A DNA stretch of 64,000 nucleotides from NCBI RefSeq assembly GCF_019012925.1, contig NZ_JAGIRL010000006.1, forward strand, positions 1 through 64,000. Direction: 5' to 3'. The notes beneath the pieces are model-generated. The model saw only the letters and a program-made list of their open reading frames with translations, had not been told where the DNA came from and searched no databases. Below are positions 40,955 through 49,690 of this stretch, in pieces (positions within the stretch are counted from its first letter, which is position 1; each line of letters opens with the position of its first letter). The DNA is from Fusobacterium sp. GTDB taxonomy: Bacteria; Fusobacteriota; Fusobacteriia; Fusobacteriales; Fusobacteriaceae. A program made the position numbers and the translations under genes.

Positions 40955-41912
40955 TCATATATCTCTTATCTGCTCTCTTATTTTCAACTTTCTCTCTCAT
41001 ACTATGTTTTTCTGGCTTGTTATTTATAGCCTCTACTATCTTAGTTTTTATAAACTCATTATCATATCCCGATCTCAAAAGTTCTTTTAAATTTATCCCA
41101 CTATTAAGATGTAAACAGAGTTTTAAAAATCCCTCTGCTGTCACCCTCACTCTATTACACTGCTCACAAAATCCGTGAGATATCGGGGTAATAAAACCAA
41201 CACAACCTTGCCCAAACTCTGTCTTGTAATAGATAGCTGGTCCTGAACCTATCCTCTCATCAAAATAGATCAATTTTCTCTCTTTCTCTATAATTTCCTT
41301 CACTTCATCATTTGAAATAGGACGATACTCTTTTCCCATTCCAATTGGCATCAGTTCAATAAATCTTACATCTATGGGATATCTCTCTGTAAGTCTTACA
41401 AAATCCATAATCTCACTATCATTTTTTCCTCTTATTAAGACTACATTCAGTTTAATCCTTTTGAAGTTTAGCTCCAATGCTTTTTTTATAGAATTTAGAA
41501 CTTTTGATAACTCTCCCCCTGTGATCTCCCTATATAGCCCTTCTTTTAATGTATCAAGGCTTATGTTCAAACTATATATCTTTTTGGATCTTAAGAATTC
41601 TAACTCCTCTTCCAAGCTTATTCCATTAGTAGTCAAACTGATCTCATCTATTGTATCTATACTATCTATCCCTTGAATTATCTCTCTAAAATTCTTTCTT
41701 ACAAGAGGTTCTCCCCCTGTGATACGAACTTTTTTTACACCCAATTCAGAAAAGATCTCTACAACTCTTTTTATCTCTTCTACACTCAAAATCTCATCTT
41801 TAGGTAAAAAAACTATATCTTTATCTCCCATACAGTATTTACATCTCAAATTACATCTATCTGTAATTGACACTCTTAAATATTCGATATCTCTACCTAA
41901 TCTATCTCTCAT
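40938..41912 (-). CDS. moaA: GTP 3',8-cyclase MoaA
   Basis: 324 residues from ATG 41912 (MRDRLGRDIEYLRVSITDRC); an in-frame TTG three codons upstream is possible. Radical SAM cluster motif CNLRCKYC is near residue 21, the second cluster ligands lie in HGFCEQCNRVRVTAEGFLKL with a further Cys, and the C-terminus keeps the essential GG (MNEIGG). It converts GTP to 3',8-cyclo-GTP, the first step of molybdopterin synthesis. It is divergent from yqeB-xdhC, which serve molybdenum hydroxylases. Confidence 0.95.
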   Translation of the reverse strand: MRDRLGRDIEYLRVSITDRCNLRCKYCMGDKDIVFLPKDEILSVEEIKRVVEIFSELGVKKVRITGGEPLVRKNFREIIQGIDSIDTIDEISLTTNGISLEEELEFLRSKKIYSLNISLDTLKEGLYREITGGELSKVLNSIKKALELNFKRIKLNVVLIRGKNDSEIMDFVRLTERYPIDVRFIELMPIGMGKEYRPISNDEVKEIIEKERKLIYFDERIGSGPAIYYKTEFGQGCVGFITPISHGFCEQCNRVRVTAEGFLKLCLHLNSGINLKELLRSGYDNEFIKTKIVEAINNKPEKHSMREKVENKRADKRYMNEIGG

Positions 41913-41976
41913 CTTCCTCAACTCACTCTCTATGCCTTTAATATACCATATTTATCATAATATTTCTATTAAAAAG

Positions 41977-42005
41977 TTGACATATCTCGTAAACTAGATT
42001 ATGCT
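41977..42005 (+). promoter_or_regulatory. Promoter of yqeB-xdhC-ridA
   Basis: TTGACA (41977-41982) and TATGCT (42000-42005) are spaced 17 bp. AGAGGTGAT lies 26 bp downstream, before the TTG start of yqeB. Confidence 0.7.
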
Positions 42006-42038
42006 AATATATATGAATATATGATAGAGGTGATCTAA

Positions 42039-42851
42039 TTGGGATTTACTAATGATATTGTAGTGGTTAGAGGTGGAGGAGATATCGCCACTGGTACAAT
42101 TCACAAGCTTTTTAGAGCTGGGTTTAAAGTTCTAATTTTAGAGATAGAAAAACCTTCAGCTATCAGAAGAGAGGTGGCTTTTTGTGAAGCTATATATAGA
42201 AAAAAGATGGTGATTGAAGAGGTCACTGCTAAACTCTGTTCATCTATAGAGGAGATAGAGAGATGTTGGCTCAATAATGAAATCCCCATTCTAGTAGATC
42301 CAAATGGAGATATAATCAAAAAAATTAAACCATTAGTTGTAGTTGATGCTATCTTGGCTAAAAAAAATTGTGGTACTAATAGGGAGATGGCTCCTATTAC
42401 AATTGGATTAGGACCTGGATTCACTGCTGGTTTAGATGTAGATGTAGTTGTAGAGAGTATGAGAGGACACGATCTAGGAAGGTTGATATTTGAGGGAAAA
42501 GCTATGGAAAATACAGGAGTTCCTGGTATAATAGCTGGAATAGGAAGAGAGAGGGTAATATATAGTCCCTGCTCTGGTATTATAAAAAATATCTGTTCAA
42601 TTGGTGACATAGTAAAAAAAGGGGATACTATAGCTACTATTGATGGAAATAATATAAAAGCTACTATTGATGGTGTACTACGTGGATTGATTAGAGATGG
42701 TTATAAAGTATCTGAAAAATTTAAAATTGCTGATATTGATCCAAGACTTGAGGAGCAGAAAAATTGTTTTACAATCTCTGATAAAGCTAGAGCTATTGGT
42801 GGTGCTGTATTGGAAGCTATACTTTATTTAAAGATAAAAAAGGGATTATAA
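42039..42851 (+). CDS. yqeB: YqeB-like selenium-dependent molybdenum hydroxylase maturation protein
   Basis: 270 residues. The start is TTG at 42039, after AGAGGTGATCTAA; no ATG occurs before the conserved VVVRGGGDIATGTIHKL motif, so TTG is convincing. Further landmarks: VDAILAKKNCGTNREMAP, IGLGPGFTAGLDVDVVVES and RGHDLGRLIF, then a barrel-sandwich-like segment (IVKKGDTIATIDGNNIKATI). This family is genetically tied to selenium-dependent xanthine/purine hydroxylases. Its exact reaction is not settled. xdhC follows after 9 bp. No hydroxylase is in the window. Confidence 0.88.
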   Translation: MGFTNDIVVVRGGGDIATGTIHKLFRAGFKVLILEIEKPSAIRREVAFCEAIYRKKMVIEEVTAKLCSSIEEIERCWLNNEIPILVDPNGDIIKKIKPLVVVDAILAKKNCGTNREMAPITIGLGPGFTAGLDVDVVVESMRGHDLGRLIFEGKAMENTGVPGIIAGIGRERVIYSPCSGIIKNICSIGDIVKKGDTIATIDGNNIKATIDGVLRGLIRDGYKVSEKFKIADIDPRLEEQKNCFTISDKARAIGGAVLEAILYLKIKKGL

Positions 42852-42860
42852 GGAGAGAGT

Positions 42861-43661
42861 ATGGAGTTAACTATATTGAAAAAAATAGAGGAAAACCTAT
42901 CTCAAGGCAAGAGAACTGCCCTAGTTACTATTACAGAGGCAACAGGCTCTACCCCGAGAAAGAGTGGTACAATTATGGGTGTCTTTGAAGATGAAATAGT
43001 TGGAACTATTGGTGGTGGAAAGATAGAGAGTGTTGTAATAGATAGAGCTAGAGAGCTTTTAAAAACAGGTGATAGCGAGAGTTTTGAATATAATCTAACC
43101 ACTACAGATGAGTTGAAGATGAACTGTGGTGGAATGATGAAGGGGTATATTAAGATCTTTTCTCCCTTTCCAAAAATATTGATCTGTGGTGCTGGACATG
43201 TAGGACAAAAACTCTTTAAAATAGCTCAACATTTGGAATTTGATCTAAAAATAATAGATGATAGAGAGGAATTGAAAAAAGATATTCCAGAACTTACTCT
43301 AGGAAGTTTTCAAGAGCTATTGACAAAGGAAAAAATAGATGGTAATACATATATTGTAATAGTTACAAGGGGTCATCTACTAGATGAAGAGGTGTTTAAC
43401 CTTGTCAAAAACAGAGGAGCAAAGTATATAGGTATCATTGGAAGTAGAAGAAAAGTCACAACTTTAAAAGAAAAGCTTGAAAAAATCGGAGAAATAAGAG
43501 ATAATATATTCGCTCCTATTGGTTTAAAACTATCAAATGGAACACCAGAGGAGATTGCTATTGAAATCTTGGCGGAGATTTTAAAAATAAAAAATGGTGG
43601 AGATCTAGTTCATAGAACTATGTTTCACAATAAATATATTTTAGGAGGAAAAAATGAATAA
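42861..43661 (+). CDS. xdhC: XdhC-family molybdenum hydroxylase maturation protein
   Basis: 266 residues. N-terminal XdhC domain: [19 protein letters not shown] and [16 protein letters not shown] with [11 protein letters not shown]-terminal Rossmann-like domain: [13 protein letters not shown], then [26 protein letters not shown] and [20 protein letters not shown]. XdhC proteins bind molybdenum cofactor and help its sulfuration and insertion into xanthine dehydrogenase-type enzymes. It lies downstream of yqeB and overlaps ridA by 8 bp, so the three are likely one operon. Confidence 0.9.
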   Translation: MELTILKKIEENLSQGKRTALVTITEATGSTPRKSGTIMGVFEDEIVGTIGGGKIESVVIDRARELLKTGDSESFEYNLTTTDELKMNCGGMMKGYIKIFSPFPKILICGAGHVGQKLFKIAQHLEFDLKIIDDREELKKDIPELTLGSFQELLTKEKIDGNTYIVIVTRGHLLDEEVFNLVKNRGAKYIGIIGSRRKVTTLKEKLEKIGEIRDNIFAPIGLKLSNGTPEEIAIEILAEILKIKNGGDLVHRTMFHNKYILGGKNE

Positions 43662-44031
43662 AGTAATTCACACAGAAAAAGCACCAGCAGCTTTAGGACC
43701 ATACTCACAAGCTATCGAAGCTAACGGAATGTTATTTGTATCAGGACAAATCCCATTTGTTCCAGAAACAATGACTCTAGTTTCAGAAGATGTTAAAGAG
43801 CAAACTAGACAATCTTTAGAAAACGTAAAAGCTATCGTTGAAGCAGCAGGATACTCAATGAAAGATGTAGTTAAAGCTGGAGTATTCATTAAAGATATGA
43901 ACGATTTCGCTGCTATAAACGAAGTATACAACGAATACCTTGGAGATGTTAAACCTGCAAGAGCTTGTGTAGAAGTAGCAAGACTTCCAAAAGATGTAAA
44001 AGTTGAGATCGAAGTTATAGCTGTTAAGTAA
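43654..44031 (+). CDS. ridA: RidA family reactive-intermediate deaminase
   Basis: 125 residues, family length. [40 protein letters not shown] and the C-terminal [20 protein letters not shown], with the invariant Arg that holds the carboxylate, are all present. It hydrolyses enamine/imine intermediates to keto acids and ammonia. AGGAGG lies inside the end of xdhC. The base use is slightly different from xdhC (fewer T-runs, more codons ending in A or C), consistent with strong expression. A terminator follows. Confidence 0.94.
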   Translation: MNKVIHTEKAPAALGPYSQAIEANGMLFVSGQIPFVPETMTLVSEDVKEQTRQSLENVKAIVEAAGYSMKDVVKAGVFIKDMNDFAAINEVYNEYLGDVKPARACVEVARLPKDVKVEIEVIAVK

Positions 44032-44048
44032 TTTTGATATTTTTTTAG

Positions 44049-44078
44049 AGGACAACTGTTTAGTTGTCCTTTTTTTTG
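44049..44078 (+). terminator. Intrinsic terminator of ridA
   Basis: AGGACAACT pairs with AGTTGTCCT around a 4-nt loop, followed by eight T. Confidence 0.92.
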
Positions 44079-44088
44079 TCTAAAATAA

Positions 44089-44116
44089 TTGCATTAAATT
44101 ATAAATATGATATAAT
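44089..44116 (+). promoter_or_regulatory. Promoter of exoA
   Basis: TTGCAT (44089-44094) and TATAAT (44111-44116) are spaced 16 bp, about 40 bp before the exoA start. Confidence 0.65.
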
Positions 44117-44156
44117 TATAGTATATATAACTATAATTTATAAAAAAGGAGAGCTT

Positions 44157-44912
44157 ATGAAATTAATATCTTGGAATGTAAATGGATTAAGAGCCTGTGT
44201 TGGAAAAGGTTTTTTAGATTATTTTAATGAGCAGAAAGCTGATATATTTTGTTTACAAGAGACTAAACTACAAGAGGGACAGATAGATTTAGAATTAGAG
44301 GGTTACCACCAATATTGGAACTATGCTGAAAAGAAGGGGTACTCTGGAACAGCTATATTCACAAAGGAGAAACCTCTTTCAGTTCAATATGGATTGGGAA
44401 TTGAGGAGCATGATAAAGAGGGGAGAGTGATAACTTTAGAGTTTGACAAATTCTATATGATCACAGTTTATACTCCTAACTCTCAAGAGAAATTAGCAAG
44501 ACTTGAATACAGAATGAAGTGGGAAGATGACTTCAAAAACTACCTTCTAGAATTAGACAAGAAAAAGCCTGTAATTGTCTGTGGAGATCTAAATGTTGCA
44601 CACAACGAGATCGACCTTAAAAATCCAAAAACAAATAGAAAAAATGCTGGATTCTCAGATGAGGAGAGAGAAAAGATGACTACTCTACTAAATAGTGGAT
44701 TTGTGGATAGTTTTAGATATTTCTATCCTGATAGAGCTGAGATATATTCGTGGTGGTCATATAGATTCAGTGCTAGAGCTAAAAATGCTGGTTGGAGAAT
44801 AGATTACTTTTTAGTATCTGACAGAATAAAAGAAAATATGAATGGAGCTGATATACATACTACAATATTAGGATCTGACCATTGTCCAGTGGTTCTTGAT
44901 ATTAGCTTATAA
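44157..44912 (+). CDS. exoA: Exodeoxyribonuclease III / AP endonuclease
   Basis: 251 residues from ATG 44157, after AAAAGGAGAG; an upstream in-frame extension of 31 residues crosses the promoter and is rejected. ExoIII/APE1-type motifs: [15 protein letters not shown] (Asn), FCLQETKLQ (Glu), [22 protein letters not shown] (Asp and Asn), [15 protein letters not shown] and GSDHCPV (Asp-His). It nicks DNA at abasic sites in base-excision repair. It is followed 22 bp later by a GntR gene, and shared transcription is possible. Confidence 0.95.
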   Translation: MKLISWNVNGLRACVGKGFLDYFNEQKADIFCLQETKLQEGQIDLELEGYHQYWNYAEKKGYSGTAIFTKEKPLSVQYGLGIEEHDKEGRVITLEFDKFYMITVYTPNSQEKLARLEYRMKWEDDFKNYLLELDKKKPVIVCGDLNVAHNEIDLKNPKTNRKNAGFSDEEREKMTTLLNSGFVDSFRYFYPDRAEIYSWWSYRFSARAKNAGWRIDYFLVSDRIKENMNGADIHTTILGSDHCPVVLDISL

Positions 44913-44934
44913 TTTTATTGGGAAGGTGTAATAA

Positions 44935-45678
44935 TTGACGTTAGAAGAGATAAGAGAGGCTATTAAGGGGAGTAAAAAACTTCCTAAATGTGTAGCTGTA
45001 TACAATAAACTATTTAAATTAATAAATGATGGAGAATTTGATGAGGATAATAGACTACCCACTGAACCAGATCTTGCTAAGATAATGGGAGTTAGTAGAA
45101 TGACATTGAGACAAGCTCTAGCTCTATTACAAGAAGATGGGGTAATCAGAAATATACATGGAAAGGGTAACTTTATCACTCAAAAACAAAATAGATATGA
45201 CAAGGGTTTAGAACGTTTGGAGCACCCTGTCTATACATCTCTTGATAGTGAGATTGACGAGGTTGAAATAGAGTTTAGGATTGAGCCACCTAGTGACTAC
45301 ACTACAAAAATTTTAAAGAGAAAATCTCCTGTTGTTATTTTTATAGATAGATGGTACAAATACAAAGGAGAGTGTCTTGCTTATACTCTTTCATTTCTTC
45401 CAATAGAAACGGTGACTGAGGAGAAAATAGATCTCAATGACAAAAATTCACTACTTGAATTTTTAGAGAAAACAGCATATCAAAAAGCTAAACATTCAAC
45501 TTTGAATGTAAATTTCTCCACTGCTGGCAATTTTACCTCTATGAAATATACTATTGCCAAGAGCAGAAAATGTTGGTTGATTGAGGAAAAATTATTTATA
45601 AAATCTAATACCCCTTTTGTTCATCACAAGCATTATATTCCTATGGAAAATGGACATATTAATATAGAAAGAAAATAG
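44935..45678 (+). CDS. GntR/HutC family transcriptional regulator
   Basis: 247 residues. The start is TTG at 44935, about 7 bp after GGAAGGTG, with no nearby ATG; other in-frame starts would cut the winged helix. Residues 15-85 are a GntR DNA-binding domain (GEFDEDNRLPTEPDLAKIMG, then VSRMTLRQALALLQEDGVI). Residues 95-245 are a UTRA effector domain (VVIFIDRWYKYKGECLAYTL). HutC-type members bind sugar phosphates, phosphonates or histidine-pathway ligands. No metabolic target is adjacent, so effector and regulon are unknown. Confidence 0.87.
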   Translation: MTLEEIREAIKGSKKLPKCVAVYNKLFKLINDGEFDEDNRLPTEPDLAKIMGVSRMTLRQALALLQEDGVIRNIHGKGNFITQKQNRYDKGLERLEHPVYTSLDSEIDEVEIEFRIEPPSDYTTKILKRKSPVVIFIDRWYKYKGECLAYTLSFLPIETVTEEKIDLNDKNSLLEFLEKTAYQKAKHSTLNVNFSTAGNFTSMKYTIAKSRKCWLIEEKLFIKSNTPFVHHKHYIPMENGHINIERK

Positions 45679-45709
45679 ATGTTGCAACACCTGCAACATC
45701 TATTTTTTT
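45675..45709. terminator. Bidirectional terminator between gntR and the DUF368 gene
   Basis: ATAGATGTTGCA pairs with TGCAACATCTAT around a 5-nt loop, followed by seven T on the plus strand; the minus-strand side has an A/T-rich flank near the DUF368 stop. Confidence 0.88.
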
Positions 45710-46514
45710 ATTTATATAGATTTACCCAAATTTGTAATACTGATACCATTACTATTCCTGTGATAAAGAATAGAGTTACACTTCTATATCTTGCCAATAG
45801 CATATTTATAAGCTTTGCTATAAGTACAAGTCCCAATACTACTCCCACTCCAAAAGCAGTCAACGGAATGATATATAGATTTGTCACTATCTCACCTATT
45901 GAAGAGTAACTTGTAATATTTATTAGGTTTGAGAAAAACTTATTGATAAATCCCAATATATTATAGTACTCACCTAACATAAGAAGTAACAGTGAACCTG
46001 ATATTCCAGGAATAATCATAGCTCCTGCTGCCACTCCACCACAGACAAATAGCTTTATTGCATAAGCTGTTGTAACAACAGTTACTAGCTCTCTGCTCCC
46101 ACCATCTTTTCCAAACTTATAATCAGCATAGACAAAACATAAAGTCAAGATAGTTCCAAGAATAAAAGCAACTATATTCTTTTTAGCTCTCTTGTCTTCC
46201 CCTTTTATTATATATGGAATAGAGGGAATAATAAGTAGACTGAATCCTCCAGCTGTCAATCTTGGATAATTTGTAAAACAAAACTCTATTATCCTAGCAA
46301 ATAACACTACACCAACAACAGCACCTACTCCTATTTGAAGCAAGAACTTAGCATACTCTATCTTCTTCTTGGTAGGAGCAGTAGGAAAATTCCCTATTGC
46401 CTCTGTCAATCTATCATATACTCCCAAAATAACTGCCAAAGTTCCACCTGAAACTCCTGGCATAATATTAGCTATTCCTATTATAATTCCTTTTAGAAAA
46501 AGTTGTATCATCAT
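45708..46514 (-). CDS. DUF368 membrane protein (PopT-type polyprenyl-phosphate transporter)
   Basis: 268 residues with about eight membrane segments. The N-terminal GIANIMPGVSGGTLAVILGV and the later AAGAMIIPGISGSLLLLMLG are the paired PG-[VI]-SG motifs of DUF368. The family (PopT) has been shown in other bacteria to recycle undecaprenyl phosphate across the membrane for envelope synthesis; assigning that here is inference by family. ATG 46514 follows AAGGAGAG. The carbonic anhydrase gene ends 6 bp upstream, so the two may be co-transcribed. Confidence 0.87.
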   Translation of the reverse strand: MMIQLFLKGIIIGIANIMPGVSGGTLAVILGVYDRLTEAIGNFPTAPTKKKIEYAKFLLQIGVGAVVGVVLFARIIEFCFTNYPRLTAGGFSLLIIPSIPYIIKGEDKRAKKNIVAFILGTILTLCFVYADYKFGKDGGSRELVTVVTTAYAIKLFVCGGVAAGAMIIPGISGSLLLLMLGEYYNILGFINKFFSNLINITSYSSIGEIVTNLYIIPLTAFGVGVVLGLVLIAKLINMLLARYRSVTLFFITGIVMVSVLQIWVNLYK

Positions 46515-46520
46515 CTCTCC

Positions 46521-47099
46521 TTAATCTTTTAACTCTTTAAATCCATCTATTACTACATCTAATCTTCCAGTCTCTGGATCCATAATCAGTCCGTGAATTG
46601 CTACGTTACTAGGCATAAGAGGGTGCTCCTTTACCTTTGCCACACTCTCTCTCACTGATTCCTCTACACAATCAAATCCGTGTAACCATTTCTTTACCTT
46701 TATTCCAGCACGTAAAAGTGTATCTAATGTCTTTAACTCTACACCTTTCTCAATCATCTTTTTGATTATTTTGTCTGTATCCATACTACTTACACCACAA
46801 TCATAGTGACCTACTATAAATATCTCCTTTATATCAAACTCATAAACACATATTAGTAGACTTCTCATAGCACTTCCAAAAGGGTGTATAATTGTTCCAC
46901 CAGCATTTTTTATAAGCTTGGCATCTCCATTTCTTAAGTTTAGAGCCTTTGGTAGTAGCTCTGTAAGTCTTGTATCCATACAAGATAGTATTGCTATCTT
47001 TTTATCTGGATATTTAGTTGTATTGTATTTTTCATACTCTTTATTTTCAACAAACTCTCTATTAAATTGTAAAATCTCTTCTAAATTGTTTCTTCCCAT
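46521..47099 (-). CDS. Beta-class carbonic anhydrase
   Basis: 192 residues. Zinc ligands are visible: Cys and Asp in AILSCMDTRL (near residue 38), and His and Cys in IVGHYDCGVSSMD (near residue 95). KNAGGTIIHPFGSAMRSL is the family loop. The type is the short beta class common in Gram-positive and fusobacterial genomes. It hydrates CO2 to bicarbonate, useful for carboxylation and pH control. It is followed 6 bp later by the DUF368 gene. Confidence 0.92.
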   Translation of the reverse strand: MGRNNLEEILQFNREFVENKEYEKYNTTKYPDKKIAILSCMDTRLTELLPKALNLRNGDAKLIKNAGGTIIHPFGSAMRSLLICVYEFDIKEIFIVGHYDCGVSSMDTDKIIKKMIEKGVELKTLDTLLRAGIKVKKWLHGFDCVEESVRESVAKVKEHPLMPSNVAIHGLIMDPETGRLDVVIDGFKELKD

Positions 47100-47125
47100 G
47101 ATGCTAAATCCCCCTTACAAAATAA

Positions 47126-47995
47126 TTAAAATACTGATAAAAATGCGTCAGGAATCTTACTTGTAAATGATAAAACCTCTTTTGTGATAGGGTGTACAAA
47201 TACTATTGTATGTGCATGTAATCCCAATCTTCTAATAGGATTTTTTGTAGATCCGTATTTTTTATCCCCAACTACACTATGTCCTAAATCTTGCATATGT
47301 ACACGGATCTGATTTTTTCTACCTGTTTCAATGTTAACCTCTAATAGAGAGAAGTTTTTATTTCTCTTTAATACTTTGTAATGAGATATCGCTTTTTTAC
47401 CCTCTTCCTCATTAGTTGTTGAATAAGTTACCATTGCCTTATTTTCAGCTAGATAAGAGATGATTGTATCTCTATCTTTCTTTACATTTCCCTCTACAAG
47501 AGCCACATATGTTCTCTCCTTTACAGAGTCATTCCAAGTAGTTTGTAGTATATCTTGAGCCTTTTCAGATTTTGCAAATATCATCACTCCTGATGTATCT
47601 CTATCTAAACGGTGTACTACAAATATCTTATCTTTTGGATCTTTCTCTTTTAAGTAGTTCTTTAGGATATTGTAAGCTGTCTTTTCTCTCTCATTTTTTG
47701 TAGCTACTGACAATATCCCTCTCTCTTTTTCTACTACTAATATATCCTTATCTTCAAATACGATAGAAACTCCATCTAAGTTGTGCTTAGTTATTCTAGT
47801 TTTTCCAATACTTACAATTTGCCCAGCTTTTAGCGGTGCATTGTATTGTGATACAACCTTCTCATCTACCATTACTCTCCTTTGAGTAAGTAGAGATTTT
47901 ATGCTATTACGACTATTCTCTGGCATCTTTTCCATCAAAAATTTCATCAATTCATTATCTTTATCAACTTTAAAACTTGTATTGTGTTTTGACAT
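47126..47995 (-). CDS. RluA-family pseudouridine synthase
   Basis: 289 residues. Residues 15-70 are an S4-like RNA-binding domain (LTQRRVMVDEKVVSQYNAPL). The catalytic domain contains VVHRLDRDTSGVMIFAKSEK with the essential Asp, GRKNQIRVHMQDLGHSVVGD and PIRRLGLHAHTIVFVHPIT. It converts specific uridines in rRNA or tRNA to pseudouridine; the target site cannot be chosen among RluA, RluC and RluD without alignment. It is read in the same direction as the carbonic anhydrase gene, with a 26-bp gap. Confidence 0.9.
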   Translation of the reverse strand: MSKHNTSFKVDKDNELMKFLMEKMPENSRNSIKSLLTQRRVMVDEKVVSQYNAPLKAGQIVSIGKTRITKHNLDGVSIVFEDKDILVVEKERGILSVATKNEREKTAYNILKNYLKEKDPKDKIFVVHRLDRDTSGVMIFAKSEKAQDILQTTWNDSVKERTYVALVEGNVKKDRDTIISYLAENKAMVTYSTTNEEEGKKAISHYKVLKRNKNFSLLEVNIETGRKNQIRVHMQDLGHSVVGDKKYGSTKNPIRRLGLHAHTIVFVHPITKEVLSFTSKIPDAFLSVF

Positions 47996-48122
47996 TCCCT
48001 TTTCTCCCTTCTTTTTAATTTGTCTTCAATTAAAAATCCAATTTTTAATTATTTCCTTTAGATTATAGCATACAAATATCTAATTTTACATATTTTTTTG
48101 CTTATTTTTCTCACCATAAAAA

Positions 48123-48160
48123 ATACACCCTCCATCTTAAATTAAAGACTTCAGGTGTAA
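48123..48160 (-). terminator. Weak terminator of the beta-barrel protein gene
   Basis: On the minus strand TACACC pairs with GGTGTA at the ends of an imperfect hairpin and TTTTTT follows. Confidence 0.5.
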
Positions 48161-48173
48161 AATCTAGCAATCT

Positions 48174-48680
48174 TTAGAATAGTTGGTATCCTACTACTAA
48201 TGATACTTGCTCTAAATCATCATTTCCTCTTTTGTCGTGGTCAATCTCTGTCTTTGAGTATAGGATCTCTGCTTGTAATGAAGCAAAATTAACTCCTAGT
48301 CCCACTCCATAATACTGTTTTCCCTCTGGTTTTGAATGACTTACATTGTCATATGTCTCTAAAACTGTACCATATTTTACAGTTAGGTATGGTTTTACCA
48401 ATATTGGTAATGGTGTCCATCTAGCTACTAGATATACAGGAACTGTGCTAATATCTGTTCCACTTGTCTTTCCATTATATGCAATTCCAGCTCCTAAATC
48501 AGCAAATATAAAGCTTTGTGTTATCTCTCCACCAATTGTCGGTGCATAGTGTTCAAAAGATTTCTCCTCACTATTGTATGATTTTGCTGGACTTACTGTT
48601 CCCACTCTTAAATACCCATCAAAAGCAAAAGTAGAAATTGTTAGTGTAAATAATAATACTCCTAATAGTAATTTTTTCAT
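48174..48680 (-). CDS. Small outer-membrane beta-barrel protein
   Basis: 168 residues with a cleavable signal peptide (ends STFA, mature FDGYLRVG). The mature part alternates polar and hydrophobic residues in about eight strands (IFADLGAGIAYNG, VPVYLVARWTPL, KPYLTVKYGTVLE, QYYGVGLGVNFAS, SLVVGYQLF) and ends in Phe, the usual insertion signal for outer-membrane barrels. The size fits an eight-stranded OmpA- or OmpW-like barrel. No function can be assigned. Its promoter is a good sigma-70 match. Confidence 0.75.
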   Translation of the reverse strand: MKKLLLGVLLFTLTISTFAFDGYLRVGTVSPAKSYNSEEKSFEHYAPTIGGEITQSFIFADLGAGIAYNGKTSGTDISTVPVYLVARWTPLPILVKPYLTVKYGTVLETYDNVSHSKPEGKQYYGVGLGVNFASLQAEILYSKTEIDHDKRGNDDLEQVSLVVGYQLF

Positions 48681-48715
48681 AAAAACATCTCCTTTATTTA
48701 TTATACAACCTCAAT

Positions 48716-48744
48716 ATTATACCATTTTTCTCCATTTTATGCAA
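48716..48744 (-). promoter_or_regulatory. Promoter of the small beta-barrel protein gene
   Basis: On the minus strand TTGCAT (48739-48744) and TATAAT (48716-48721) are spaced 17 bp. AAAGGAG lies before ATG 48680. Confidence 0.7.
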
Positions 48745-48762
48745 AATTTTTATCTACTAAAT

Positions 48763-49332
48763 TTATATAATATCTTTTAATACATTTTCAAGCCATAATG
48801 GTGTGTCATTAGATATCTTTATATATGAAGATGAGAACTTAGCATAACATAATTTATACTTATTGGAATTATCATAAATCTTAGCATAATCAACTAAAGG
48901 TAGTATCTCTTTTAAATTTTCAAAAGTCTCTTTATATCTCTTATCTATTACATCAGAAGAGATATTATGTCCACCATTTAATACTCTATTTTTTATTCTC
49001 TCTTTTGAAATTTCAGCACTTTCCAAACCAATATAATAGAGATGTAGTGTATATCCTTTCTCTTTTATCTCCTTTATTGCTTTTATGATATTTTTTCCTG
49101 TAAGAGTTGTTTCTTGATTGAATGATAGATTCTTCTCTATACAATCATGTCTAATATCTAAAGCTATTCTTCCTGCCCTTATCTGATCCTTTCCACTTCT
49201 CCAATCCCCTATCTCTCTTACAATCTCATCAGTATTAATTCTAACTCCCAAATCTAAAGTAGGTATAATTGTATTGTATAGAGTAGATTTACCTGCTCCA
49301 TTAACTCCAGCAAATATAACAAAATCTGCCAT
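48763..49332 (-). CDS. Zeta-toxin-like P-loop kinase
   Basis: 189 residues. Walker A GVNGAGKST (residues 9-17), INTDEIVREIG with the substrate-contacting Asp, NQETTLTGK (a strand typical of zeta toxins and relatives), and a basic segment SKERIKNRVLNGGHNIS. Zeta toxins phosphorylate UDP-N-acetylglucosamine and block wall synthesis; solitary chromosomal relatives can have other substrates. The ATG overlaps the stop of a 59-residue upstream ORF (TAATG), a typical antitoxin-toxin coupling. The promoter is at 49567-49595. Function as a toxin is inferred from family and context. Confidence 0.8.
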   Translation of the reverse strand: MADFVIFAGVNGAGKSTLYNTIIPTLDLGVRINTDEIVREIGDWRSGKDQIRAGRIALDIRHDCIEKNLSFNQETTLTGKNIIKAIKEIKEKGYTLHLYYIGLESAEISKERIKNRVLNGGHNISSDVIDKRYKETFENLKEILPLVDYAKIYDNSNKYKLCYAKFSSSYIKISNDTPLWLENVLKDII

Positions 49333-49511
49333 TAGAATACACCTTCTTTTATCAATCTATCTTGAAGTATTTGAGTCTTTAATTCCTCTAATTTCAAGTA
49401 GAATATTTTTTCTTCCTCTGTCTTTGCTCCCTCTACCAATTTATTAAAATCATAAGTCGATAAATTAAGAATATATTCAAATAGATTATCTGTATTTTTA
49501 TCTTCTTTCAT
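49332..49511 (-). CDS. Putative 59-residue antitoxin upstream of the zeta-like kinase
   Basis: Reading the minus strand from ATG 49511 gives 59 codons to TAA at 49332-49334. The protein begins MKEDKNTDNLFEYILNLSTY and ends DRLIKEGVF. It is acidic and predicted helical (KTEEEKIFYLKLEELKTQIL). AAGGAGG lies 8 bp before the ATG. The stop shares an A with the kinase ATG. Size, acidity and coupling fit an antitoxin of a zeta-type module, although it is not similar to classical epsilon as far as I can tell. It might instead be a helper peptide. Confidence 0.75.
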   Translation of the reverse strand: MKEDKNTDNLFEYILNLSTYDFNKLVEGAKTEEEKIFYLKLEELKTQILQDRLIKEGVF

Positions 49512-49566
49512 AAATTAGTCCTCCTTGTAATTTTATCTTTTTCAATTCGGGATACTACTTGAACAG

Positions 49567-49595
49567 AGTATATAACTATTATTTTATTTTGTCAA
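49567..49595 (-). promoter_or_regulatory. Promoter of the antitoxin/zeta-like kinase operon
   Basis: On the minus strand TTGACA (49590-49595) and TATACT (49567-49572) are spaced 17 bp. The -35 box lies in a repeated TTGTCA pair on the plus strand (49589-49602), a possible site for autoregulation. Confidence 0.75.
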
Positions 49596-49640
49596 TTGTC
49601 AGTCCTAAAGTTATTTCGAGAGGTTTTGAAATAGTATATA

Positions 49641-49667
49641 AAAAAAAAGCCATAAAGGCTTTTTTTT
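49641..49667 (-). terminator. Terminator of RNA module C
   Basis: AAAAAAAAGCC pairs with GGCTTTTTTTT around a 5-nt loop. It ends the short transcript that begins at the module C promoter. Confidence 0.85.
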
Positions 49668-49690
49668 AAGTTATACTTTTAACTTATTTT

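Noticed and set aside
44064-44156. 31-residue N-terminal extension of exoA
   Set aside because: It overlaps the ridA terminator and the exoA promoter and has no ribosome site.
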